NCBI GenBank assembly: GCA_947503365.1
Contig: CANNDT010000090.1
Span: 1-18,280 of the forward strand
Source of the DNA: CANNDT01 sp945876205
GTDB taxonomy: Bacteria; Acidobacteriota; Vicinamibacteria; Vicinamibacterales; UBA2999
DNA: 18,280 nucleotides
Direction of reading: 5' to 3'
Positions 1-8,118 of this stretch are shown here, one piece after another. How positions within the stretch are numbered: the stretch's first letter is position 1; every line of letters begins with the position of its first letter. The notes beneath the pieces were generated by a model that was not told the DNA's origin, did no database searches, and saw nothing but the letters and a program-made list of their open reading frames with translations. The position numbers were made by a program, and so were the translations under genes.

Positions 1-93
1 CCGGACGAGCGGCCGAACCTCGCGGTCGGCGAATTCGTACACGCTGTCGCGGAAAAGCCGCTCGTCCTCGCTGAGCAACGTCAGGGCTGACAC
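1..93 (-). CDS. Acyl-CoA dehydrogenase, N-terminal fragment (cut by window edge)
   Basis: Only the first 31 residues are in the window. They read VSALTLLSEDERLFRDSVYE and then FADREVRPLVR, which is the usual opening of acyl-CoA dehydrogenases: a short leader, the 'L-S-E-D/E-x-x-x-F-R-D-S-V-x-x-F-A' helix, then 'E-V-R-P'. These FAD enzymes oxidise acyl-CoA to 2-enoyl-CoA in fatty-acid or branched-chain amino-acid breakdown; the fragment cannot show the substrate. The GTG start at 91-93 is forced, because an in-frame TAA lies two codons upstream (97-99) with no other start between. There is no good Shine-Dalgarno site. A TATGCT box ends six bases before the GTG, so the transcript may be leaderless. 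The gene is divergent from the secreted protein at 145. The family call is fairly sure; the subfamily is open. Confidence 0.72.
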   Translation of the reverse strand, partial: MSALTLLSEDERLFRDSVYEFADREVRPLVR

Positions 94-99
94 GCCTTA

Positions 100-105
100 A
101 GCATA
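100..105 (-). promoter_or_regulatory. Candidate -10 box for the acyl-CoA dehydrogenase gene
   Basis: On the minus strand TATGCT is followed by six bases and then the GTG start. That spacing puts the transcription start at or next to the start codon. No convincing -35 hexamer is visible. Inferred from spacing and the lack of a Shine-Dalgarno site only. Confidence 0.35.
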
Positions 106-117
106 CGGGTAGTCGGG

Positions 118-123
118 TATCAT
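118..123 (+). promoter_or_regulatory. Candidate -10 box (TATCAT) for the VWFA-related gene
   Basis: TATCAT matches five of six bases of TATAAT and lies 21 bases before the ATG at 145, leaving room for a short leader that contains the GGAG site at 135-138. The -35 region is not convincing. Weak call. Confidence 0.25.
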
Positions 124-134
124 CGACGATAGCC

Positions 135-138
135 GGAG
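135..138 (+). promoter_or_regulatory. Ribosome binding site (GGAG) for the VWFA-related gene
   Basis: GGAG lies six bases before the ATG at 145 and supports that start. It contrasts with several other genes in the window that lack any such site. Confidence 0.5.
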
Positions 139-144
139 CAACAT

Positions 145-2187
145 ATGCCCATCACGCGCTCGTCTGCGTTGTTCACCCTGGCTCTCCTGCTCGGCTTGAT
201 GCAGGTCGGGACGGCCGGACAGCAGGACGCCCAGGAGCAGCCCGTCTTCCGCGGCGGCATCAACTTCGTCCGCGTCGACGTCATCGTCACCGACAAGAAG
301 GGGCAGCAGGTCACCGACCTGAAGCAGTCCGACTTCGAGGTCACCGAAGACAAGAAGGCGCAGACGATCGAGCAGTTCCGGCTGATCCGCGTCGACGGCA
401 ACGTCAAGCCCGGCGATCCGCCGCCTCGCCAGATTCGCAACATCGAAGACGCCGAAGTCGAGCTCGCGAAAGACGACGTGCGAGTGTTCGTGATCTTCTT
501 TGACGACTACCACGTGCGTCTCGGCAACTCGCTGTCGGTGAAAGAGCCGCTGTCGCGTTTCATCCGCGACCAGATCCGGCCCAACGACGTCGTCGCCGTG
601 ATGTATCCGCTCACGCCAGTGAACGATCTCAATTTCACGCGCAACCCGGCGGCATTGCTGAGCGCGATCGACAATTTCAAGGGGCGGAAGTTCGACTACA
701 CCCCGATGAATCAGTTCGAGGAGCAGTACGCGCGGTATCCCACCGAGGTCGTCGAGCAGGTGCGCAACGACGTCGTCATGACCGCGCTGCGCGGACTGTC
801 GACGCGGCTCGGAGGCCTGCGCGAGGCGCGCAAGTCGATCATCTACGTGAGCGAAGGCCTCCAGGCCTCGCTCCCGCCCCAGATGCGCCGCGCCGACGCG
901 ACGATGCCGGCCGATCCCCGGTTGACCGGCGGCATGCTGGGTGAGAACAGCACGCGCGAGCAGACGGCGGAATTCTTCGGCCAGTCCGATCTCTACTCGC
1001 GCATGCGCGAGGTCTACGCCACCGCCAACCGCAACAATGCGGCGTTCTACGCGCTCGACCCGCGCGGGCTCGCGCCGTTTGAATTCGACATCAACGAGGG
1101 TGCCGGGTTCGAAGCCGACAAGCGCGCGCTGCAGGCGACGACCGACACGCTGCGCGTGCTGGCGAACGAAACTGACGGCCGCGCCATCGTCAATCGCAAC
1201 GATCTCGCAGGCGGGCTCGCGCAGATGATGCGCGATTCGAGCGTCTATTACCTGATCGGATACAACTCGTCGGCCGCACCGACCGACGGCAAGTTCCACG
1301 ACATCAACGTGCGCGTGAAGCGGCCCGGCGTCGACGTGCGCGCACGCAAGGGGTACTGGGCGTACACCGTCCAGGATCTGGAGACCGCCAAGAAGCCCGC
1401 GGTCGAAATTGCCAAGCCGGTGCAGCAGGCGCTCGCGTCGATTGCGACCTCGGTGCAGGCGGCGAAGTACATCCGCACCTGGATTGGCACCGAGCGAGCC
1501 GCGGGCGGCAAGACGCGCGTGACGTTGATCTGGGAGCCGCTGCCGCTGTCGCCGGGTGCTCGCCGGGATCAGCCACAGCCTGGCCGCGTCTCGCTCCTCG
1601 CGGCGGACCAGAAGGGCGATCTCGTATTCCGCGGCCGCTCGCCTGACGCGGCGCTCGCGTCTACCGGGGCCGTCACCGCCGCACCGACAGCGCCGGTGGC
1701 GACGGCGCCACAACGTCTCGTGTTCGATGCGCCGCCCGGCAATCTCGAGATGCGTCTGACGGTGGAAGCTGCCGGGGCGGGCGGTGTGATCGACAGTGAA
1801 ATCCGCACCTTGTCGGTGCCCGATTTGACGACGCCCGAGGCGGCGCTGAGCACGCCGCGGGTCTACCGCGCCCGCACGGCGCGCGATTTCCAGGCGCTGG
1901 CCGCGGATGCGGCGGCGGTGCCGCTGGCCGGCCGCGAGTTCTCCAGAAGCGAGCGTCTGCTGATCCGCTTCGATGTCTACGGCAACGCGCTTCCGTCCGC
2001 CGTCCTGCTCAATCGCGCGGGACAGAAGATGGCGGAGCTTCCGGTGGCCGCGGCGGTCGCGGGCGGCACGCATCAGATCGACGTCGGCCTCGGCGCGATT
2101 GCGGCGGGGGAGTATCTGATCGAGATCACCGCGAAGGGCGGGCTCGGCGACGTCAAGGAGCTGGTTCCGATTCGCGTGGTAAGCTGA
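145..2187 (+). CDS. Secreted VWFA-related protein (acidobacterial family)
   Basis: A 680-residue exported protein. Residues 1-25 form a signal peptide: MPITR, a Leu/Ala-rich core, then a small-residue cleavage region near TAG. Residues 37-85 (V-R-V-D-V-I-V-T-D-K-K-G, then L-K-Q-S-D-F-E-V-T-E-D) match the opening domain of the acidobacterial VWFA-related family (TIGR03436 type). A von Willebrand A-like fold follows from about residue 112 (V-R-V-F-V-I-F-F-D-D-Y-H-V) to about 420, including Y-Y-L-I-G-Y and R-K-G-Y-W. The usual metal-binding DxSxS is not seen; D120-D121-Y-H stands in its place. The remaining C-terminal third, rich in Ala and Pro in places, has no domain I recognise. The family is abundant in Acidobacteriota and its function is not established. 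The oxygenase-like gene follows after five bases, so they are probably co-transcribed. Confidence 0.88.
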   Translation: MPITRSSALFTLALLLGLMQVGTAGQQDAQEQPVFRGGINFVRVDVIVTDKKGQQVTDLKQSDFEVTEDKKAQTIEQFRLIRVDGNVKPGDPPPRQIRNIEDAEVELAKDDVRVFVIFFDDYHVRLGNSLSVKEPLSRFIRDQIRPNDVVAVMYPLTPVNDLNFTRNPAALLSAIDNFKGRKFDYTPMNQFEEQYARYPTEVVEQVRNDVVMTALRGLSTRLGGLREARKSIIYVSEGLQASLPPQMRRADATMPADPRLTGGMLGENSTREQTAEFFGQSDLYSRMREVYATANRNNAAFYALDPRGLAPFEFDINEGAGFEADKRALQATTDTLRVLANETDGRAIVNRNDLAGGLAQMMRDSSVYYLIGYNSSAAPTDGKFHDINVRVKRPGVDVRARKGYWAYTVQDLETAKKPAVEIAKPVQQALASIATSVQAAKYIRTWIGTERAAGGKTRVTLIWEPLPLSPGARRDQPQPGRVSLLAADQKGDLVFRGRSPDAALASTGAVTAAPTAPVATAPQRLVFDAPPGNLEMRLTVEAAGAGGVIDSEIRTLSVPDLTTPEAALSTPRVYRARTARDFQALAADAAAVPLAGREFSRSERLLIRFDVYGNALPSAVLLNRAGQKMAELPVAAAVAGGTHQIDVGLGAIAAGEYLIEITAKGGLGDVKELVPIRVVS

Positions 2188-2192
2188 ACCGC

Positions 2193-3224
2193 GTGCTCGG
2201 CCGGCTTGTCTATCAGCGCCTCCGGCGCGTGCTCCTGCCCGATTTCCGCCGTCTCTGGAGGCGCGACATCGATGCGCGCATCAAGGACCTGCAGCTCGAA
2301 TCCCGCGTCAAGGATCTCCAGCAGCGTCTCGCCGCCACCCAATCAGAGCTCTCATTCCTGCGCGTAGCTCATCGCAAGCTTGCCTTGCGCGAGTGGACCG
2401 CCAGCCGTGCCGCGCTCGCCGACACGCTCGGCAGCCGTCTCTCGCTCGATCGCATCCGCGCGCACGTCTGCAACGCGGTGGCACACGCATCTGTCCACAC
2501 CGAGCCGACGACGTATGTCGTCATCGACCAGGTGCTGCCGCCCGATTTCTACGAGCTGCTCTCGCGCGCGATCCCTCCGTCGGAGTTCTTCCCCGACCGG
2601 GATCCGGTGAAGCAGGACTGGGAGATGGAGGAGCTCGACCGCGCCCCCGACCTCACCCGTCAGGTCTGGAGCTTCTTTGACGATCACGTCGTGCGCGAGG
2701 TGCTGGCCCCCGCGATCTTCGCAAGATTTCGCAGCGCGGTCGTCGGGCACTACGCTGCGACCGGCGGCGCGGCATTCGGCGCGGCGGCGGCGGAGATTCC
2801 ACACGCGCCCGTCGCCGGACGGATTCAACTGCGTCGCCCCGGCTATCACCTGCGCCCGCACCTCGACCCCAAGCGCGTCGTCATCACCGGGTTGCTCTAC
2901 CTGGCGAGAGAAGGGGACCGCGAAGAGTTCGGCACGCAGCTGTTCCGCGTGAACGGTGCGTTCAGGCACTCCGGGATGAAGACGTTCTTTCCGGAAGAGG
3001 CCGGGCTGACCTGTGACGTGGCGGCGAGCGTCCCGTTTCGCGCGAACTCGCTGCTCGCGTTCGTGAATTCCGGCGCCGCCCACGGCGCGACGCTCCCCGC
3101 CGATGCGCCGCTCGACGAGCGCTACACGTTCCAGTTCTACATCAAGCCTGACGACGGCAAGCTGAAGAAGCTCCTGCAGGACCTGCCCGAAGACGTCCGC
3201 GCCGACTGGAAAGGCCTGGCATAG
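2193..3224 (+). CDS. Coiled-coil protein with 2-oxoglutarate/Fe(II) oxygenase-like domain
   Basis: A 343-residue protein. The first 20 residues are basic, and about 22-66 form a charged heptad helix (I-K-D-L-Q-L-E-S-R-V-K-D-L-Q-Q-R-L) predicted as a coiled coil. From about residue 105 the sequence looks like a double-stranded beta-helix oxygenase. It has H223-L-D225 in GYHLRPHLDP, a distal His297 in S-G-A-A-H-G-A, and Arg310 in E-R-Y-T-F-Q-F-Y, giving the HxD...H...R layout that binds Fe(II) and 2-oxoglutarate. The domain is known from hydroxylases of proteins and small molecules; the substrate here is unknown. The GTG start at 2193 lies five bases after the upstream stop and has only a weak ribosome site, which suggests translational coupling. 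No signal peptide is evident. The fold call rests on motif spacing alone. Confidence 0.68.
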   Translation: MLGRLVYQRLRRVLLPDFRRLWRRDIDARIKDLQLESRVKDLQQRLAATQSELSFLRVAHRKLALREWTASRAALADTLGSRLSLDRIRAHVCNAVAHASVHTEPTTYVVIDQVLPPDFYELLSRAIPPSEFFPDRDPVKQDWEMEELDRAPDLTRQVWSFFDDHVVREVLAPAIFARFRSAVVGHYAATGGAAFGAAAAEIPHAPVAGRIQLRRPGYHLRPHLDPKRVVITGLLYLAREGDREEFGTQLFRVNGAFRHSGMKTFFPEEAGLTCDVAASVPFRANSLLAFVNSGAAHGATLPADAPLDERYTFQFYIKPDDGKLKKLLQDLPEDVRADWKGLA

Positions 3225-3227
3225 GCC

Positions 3228-3372
3228 CGCGCGCCCTGAAGGGCACGCGCTACAGGCGATTGTGTTGTTGCCTGTGCCCCCCAGACCAGCGCTATATGGG
3301 GCGATTCAGGCCGCCGGTGGTCCACCGGAGATCGATCGGTCGCCTGTAGCGCGCGCCCTTCAGGGTGCGCGC
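3228..3372. repeat. Inverted pair of REP-like palindromes (CTGAAG core, CTACA flank)
   Basis: Arms at 3228-3259 and 3340-3372 are inverted copies that differ at two aligned positions. Each arm is itself a hairpin around CCCTGAAGGG, followed by CGCGCTACAGGCGA. Between them sits a smaller perfect palindrome, CCGGTGG-T-CCACCGG, at 3314-3328. The element fills the gap between the convergent genes ending at 3224 and 3383, so it can serve as a terminator for both strands. No coding potential is seen here. Confidence 0.8.
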
Positions 3373-3382
3373 CAGGGAAACG

Positions 3383-4633
3383 TCAGGCGTACATGCCGCG
3401 CATCCGCGTGATGGTGCCGACGCGATTGATGGCGACGATGTAGGCGGCGGTGCGGAGGTCGACCTTGTACTTCAGCGACGTCTGCAGGACGTCGTCGAAC
3501 GCCTCGCACATCTTCTTTTCGAGCTTGGTGTTCACTTCCTCTTCTTCCCAGAAGTAACCGTAGCGGTCCTGCACCCACTCGAAGTACGAGACGGTGACGC
3601 CGCCCGAGTTGGCGAGGATGTCGGGGATGACGAACACGCCGCGCTCGTGGAGGATCTTGTGCGCGTCGGGAGTGGTGGGTCCGTTGGCCCCCTCGGTCAT
3701 GATCTTCGCGCGAATCTGCCCGGCGTTCTCGACGGTGACCTGGTTCTCGAGCGCGGCGGGAATCAGCACGTCCACCTCGAGTGCGAAGAGCTCCTCGTTG
3801 GTGATCGGCTCGCCGCCAGGGAAGCCGTCGATCGTCTTGTGCTCCTTCGCGTAGTCGAGCATCCTGGTGATGTCGAGCCCCTGGGGATTCCGGACGCCGC
3901 CCTTCCAATCGCTCACCGCCACGATGCGCGCGCCCGCCTTGGCGAGCAGGTCGGCCGACACCGAGCCGACGTTGCCAAACCCCTGGATCGCCACCGTCAT
4001 GTTCTTGATGTCGAAGCCGAGATGCTTGGCGGCCTCACGCGTGACGATCATCACGCCGCGGCCGGTGGCTTCGCGCCGGCCGAGCGAACCGCCGAGCTCG
4101 ATCGGTTTGCCGGTGACGACGGCCGTCGACGTGTGGCCGACGTGCATGCTGTAGGTGTCCATCACCCACGCCATGACCTGGTCGTTGGTGTTCACGTCGG
4201 GTGCGGGAACGTCCTTCTCTGGACCGATCGCCTCGATGATCTCCGCGATGTAGCGCCGGGTCAGTGCCTCGAGCTCGCGCTTCGACATCCGCGTCGGGTC
4301 GCAGGCGACGCCGCCTTTGCCGCCGCCGAACGGGATATGCGCGACCGCGCACTTCCAGGTCATCCACGCGGCGAGCGCGGTGACCTCGTCGAGACTGACG
4401 TCGGGGTGATAGCGGATGCCGCCCTTCGCGGGACCCAGCGTGATGTTGTATTGGACGCGGTAGCCGGTGAAGACCTCGATCTCGCCGTTGTCCATCTGCA
4501 CCGGACACGAGACGATGATCTGCCGCTTGGGATGCGTGAGGATCTTCCAGATACCCGGTTCGAGTTTGAGGATGCGGGCGGCGCCGTCGAACTCCTGCAG
4601 CATCGCTCCGAAGATCGTGCCGTGGTCGGCCAT
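3383..4633 (-). CDS. gdhA: Glutamate dehydrogenase (Glu/Leu/Phe/Val dehydrogenase family)
   Basis: A 416-residue cytosolic enzyme that interconverts glutamate and 2-oxoglutarate plus ammonia with NAD(P). Numbering from the ATG at 4633, Lys70 lies in GPAKGGIRYHP, the catalytic Lys106 in FGGGKGGVACDP, and the catalytic Asp146 in VPAPDVNTN. The Rossmann loop GFGNVG is at 218-223. Length and motif order fit hexameric bacterial enzymes. The reading frame stays open to 4774, but conservation starts near MADHGTIFGAMLQEF. An ATG at 4642 is possible; I prefer 4633 because a TACAAT box ends exactly seven bases before it and no Shine-Dalgarno site exists for either. The gene is divergent from the mutase genes and convergent with the oxygenase-like gene. 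The leucine or phenylalanine dehydrogenase branch is less likely given the length and motifs, though substrate is not proven. Confidence 0.92.
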   Translation of the reverse strand: MADHGTIFGAMLQEFDGAARILKLEPGIWKILTHPKRQIIVSCPVQMDNGEIEVFTGYRVQYNITLGPAKGGIRYHPDVSLDEVTALAAWMTWKCAVAHIPFGGGKGGVACDPTRMSKRELEALTRRYIAEIIEAIGPEKDVPAPDVNTNDQVMAWVMDTYSMHVGHTSTAVVTGKPIELGGSLGRREATGRGVMIVTREAAKHLGFDIKNMTVAIQGFGNVGSVSADLLAKAGARIVAVSDWKGGVRNPQGLDITRMLDYAKEHKTIDGFPGGEPITNEELFALEVDVLIPAALENQVTVENAGQIRAKIMTEGANGPTTPDAHKILHERGVFVIPDILANSGGVTVSYFEWVQDRYGYFWEEEEVNTKLEKKMCEAFDDVLQTSLKYKVDLRTAAYIVAINRVGTITRMRGMYA

Positions 4634-4640
4634 GAGGTCC

Positions 4641-4646
4641 ATTGTA
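4641..4646 (-). promoter_or_regulatory. Candidate -10 box (TACAAT) for the glutamate dehydrogenase gene
   Basis: On the minus strand TACAAT is followed by GGACCTC and then ATG at 4633. A transcript starting 6-7 bases past the box would begin at the start codon. No TTGACA-like element lies 16-18 bases upstream. Confidence 0.42.
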
Positions 4647-4696
4647 AGGCCGCCGAAAGGCGAACACGACGTGCGAGTCGAAAGACGGCCTCCGAG

Positions 4697-4702
4697 TAGA
4701 AT
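4697..4702 (+). promoter_or_regulatory. Candidate -10 box (TAGAAT) for the mutase genes
   Basis: TAGAAT (five of six to consensus) is followed by TGAGTCG and then the ATG at 4710. This is the same seven-base spacing as for the divergent dehydrogenase. No -35 element or clear Shine-Dalgarno site is visible, so the mRNA may be leaderless. Confidence 0.42.
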
Positions 4703-4709
4703 TGAGTCG

Positions 4710-6322
<1,613 letters not shown>

Positions 6323-6323
<1 letters not shown>

Positions 6324-6384
6324 GCGGGGGCTGAAGCCCCCGCCCTACAACCGGACCTGTAGCGCGGGGGCTTTAGCCCCCGCG
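6323..6384. repeat. Inverted pair of REP-like palindromes between mutase subunit genes
   Basis: Hairpin 1 is GGCGGGGGCT-GA-AGCCCCCGCC (6323-6344), ten perfect pairs that begin with the last base of the mutase stop codon. Hairpin 2 is 6363-6384, ten pairs around GCTTTAGC. CTACA (6345-6349) and TGTAG (6358-6362) between them are also complementary, so the whole unit is a head-to-head inverted pair. It fills nearly all of the 67-base gap and stops six bases before the next ATG. Confidence 0.85.
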
Positions 6385-6390
6385 ATTGAG

Positions 6391-6801
6391 ATGAATCAGA
6401 AAATCAGAGTGGTTATCGCGAAGCCAGGGCTCGACGGTCACGACCGTGGCGCCAAGGTGATCGCGCGCGCGCTGCGCGACGCGGGGATGGAAGTCATTTA
6501 CACCGGGCTCCGGCAGACACCCGAACACATCGTGGCGGCGGCGCTGCAGGAGGACGCCGACGTCATCGGCTTGTCGATCCTGTCGGGCGCGCACATGCAC
6601 ATCTGTCCGCGCGTGATGGAGCTGCTGCATCAGAACGGTCTCGATGACGTCATGGTCGTCGTCGGCGGCATCATCCCGGACGTGGATATTCCCAAGTTGA
6701 ACGAGATTGGCGTGCGCGGCATCTTCCTGCCCGGCACGCCGATGCAGGAGATCGTGGACTTCATCACGAAGAACGCCCGCTCACGAGTGGGATCGGTATA
6801 G
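6391..6801 (+). CDS. mcmA2: Methylmalonyl-CoA mutase, small (B12-binding) subunit
   Basis: A 136-residue cobalamin-binding domain protein, the partner of the barrel subunit upstream. It shows the DxHxxG motif at Asp15-Gly-His17-Asp-Arg-Gly20, where His17 is the lower cobalt ligand, then G-L-S62-I-L64 for the SxL element and V-V-V-G-G (89-93) at the nucleotide-loop end. Length fits a free-standing B12 domain of about 130-140 residues. The ATG at 6391 has no strong Shine-Dalgarno site (ATTGAG directly precedes it), and a stable hairpin ends at 6384, so its translation could be set by that hairpin. The response-regulator gene follows after only three bases. In many bacteria this domain is fused to the barrel; here the two are separate genes with a repeat between. 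Confidence 0.93.
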   Translation: MNQKIRVVIAKPGLDGHDRGAKVIARALRDAGMEVIYTGLRQTPEHIVAAALQEDADVIGLSILSGAHMHICPRVMELLHQNGLDDVMVVVGGIIPDVDIPKLNEIGVRGIFLPGTPMQEIVDFITKNARSRVGSV

Positions 6802-6804
6802 CGC

Positions 6805-8106
6805 ATGGCTCATAAGCTGCTGCTTGCCGACGACAGCGTCACCATCCAGCGCGTCATCGAGCTCACGTTCTCAGGCGAGGACGTGGACGTATCCGCGGTC
6901 AGCGACGGGGAAGAGGCGATTGCGCGCATCCAGATCGACCGGCCTGACATCGTGCTGGCCGACATCGGCATGCCGAAACGCAGCGGCTACGACGTCTCGG
7001 CGTTCATCAAGGGCGATCCGACGTTGAAGCACATTCCGGTGCTGCTGCTCGCCGGCGCGTTCGAGCCGGTCGACGATGCCCTGGCGGCGTTGGTGGGATG
7101 CGACGGTGTGCTCGTGAAGCCATTCGAGCCGCAGCAGGTGATCGCGCGGGTGAAAGAGTTGCTGGAGGGCAAGAAGGGCGCGACCGCGCGCCCGATCGCC
7201 GACGTCGCACGCCCGGTGGAGCGGCTGGCGCTGCGCGCCGAGGATCAGGCCGCCACGCGCGTCGAAGCGCCGCAGACGGTGGCCCGGATGGAAGCGCCAA
7301 CCCCAACCCTGGCCCCGGCAACGCGCGTGGTCGAGGAGCGCATCCCGCCCAAGCCGATTGAATTCCCGCGTCGCGAAGAACCTCAGCCACCGCCGCCCGT
7401 CATCGACCGCGACAACGTGGATGCCTTCGATTTCGCCGAGGCCGCGACGGCGTCAGGCGAAACGGCTGGACCGCGGTCGCAGGCCCCGGACGAATCGCTC
7501 GACGAGTACTTCGATCGGCTGGATGCTGCATTCGCCACGTTGAGCGGCGTCCCGGTGCCCCCATCCGACCGGCCGGACGATCAGGACCGGTTTGACGATC
7601 GCCTGGACGTCCCGACGCTCGACGATCTGCTCGCGTCTGATTTCGGCACGCTGCCTTCGTCATCGATCGATCTGCCGCTGCACTCGCCGACGGTGACGCC
7701 GTTTACGCCGAAGTCCTTTGTTTCGCCGCCCGCGGTGGAGCCGCCCGATGTCACGCCCACTCGCGCGCCGGCGCCAGCGGAACCGCCGCCGCCGGTTGAC
7801 CACCGCGTCGACCGCGTCGCCGAGCGCCAGCCGCCTGCGCCGGCGTCCTCCCCGGACCGCATCGTCGCGGACGCGTTCACCGCGCTCCTCGCGGTGGAGC
7901 GGGGCGAGCCGGGAGCCGGGCCGGTACGTCTGACGACCGCGCCAGCGGAGCCTGTCCTCACCGAGGCATTCCTGGACGAGGTCGTCCGCAGGGTCGTCGA
8001 ACGCCTATCGCCGGGCGCCGCCCGCGGCGTGATCACCGAGATCGTGTCCGAGGTCGCGGAGCGCCTGGTTCGGGAAGAAATCGAACGTATTCGGAAGCGC
8101 CAGTAA
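6805..8106 (+). CDS. Response regulator with long Pro-rich linker and conserved helical tail
   Basis: A 433-residue protein. Residues 3-120 are a CheY-like receiver domain: acidic pair Asp9-Asp10, phospho-acceptor Asp53 in IVLADIGMPKRSGYD, and Lys105 in VLVKPFEP. The Thr/Ser normally found at the end of strand 4 is Ala83 (PVLLLAGAF), so the usual switch contact is missing. Residues about 125-375 are low-complexity, rich in Pro, Ala, Asp and Arg, and likely disordered. From about 383 to 433 an amphipathic, charged segment (T-E-A-F-L-D-E-V-V-R-R-V-V-E-R-L to the final E-I-E-R-I-R-K-R-Q) is predicted helical. There is no DNA-binding domain, so the output is probably protein contact. Similar receiver-linker-tail proteins occur in Acidobacteriota and myxobacteria; their role is not settled. 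The gene is three bases after the mutase subunit and 12 before valS, a housekeeping setting. Confidence 0.85.
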   Translation: MAHKLLLADDSVTIQRVIELTFSGEDVDVSAVSDGEEAIARIQIDRPDIVLADIGMPKRSGYDVSAFIKGDPTLKHIPVLLLAGAFEPVDDALAALVGCDGVLVKPFEPQQVIARVKELLEGKKGATARPIADVARPVERLALRAEDQAATRVEAPQTVARMEAPTPTLAPATRVVEERIPPKPIEFPRREEPQPPPPVIDRDNVDAFDFAEAATASGETAGPRSQAPDESLDEYFDRLDAAFATLSGVPVPPSDRPDDQDRFDDRLDVPTLDDLLASDFGTLPSSSIDLPLHSPTVTPFTPKSFVSPPAVEPPDVTPTRAPAPAEPPPPVDHRVDRVAERQPPAPASSPDRIVADAFTALLAVERGEPGAGPVRLTTAPAEPVLTEAFLDEVVRRVVERLSPGAARGVITEIVSEVAERLVREEIERIRKRQ

Positions 8107-8118
8107 ACTAGTCAGTGA

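Noticed and set aside
97..2073. Long open frame on the minus strand opposite the VWFA-related gene
   Set aside because: It is very rich in Arg, His, Val and Ala with no recognisable domain, and the opposite strand codes for a known family. This is the usual GC-rich antisense shadow.
4467..4709. Upstream extension of the mutase large subunit
   Set aside because: The extra 81 residues are antisense to the dehydrogenase and do not resemble any mutase; conserved sequence begins just after the ATG at 4710.
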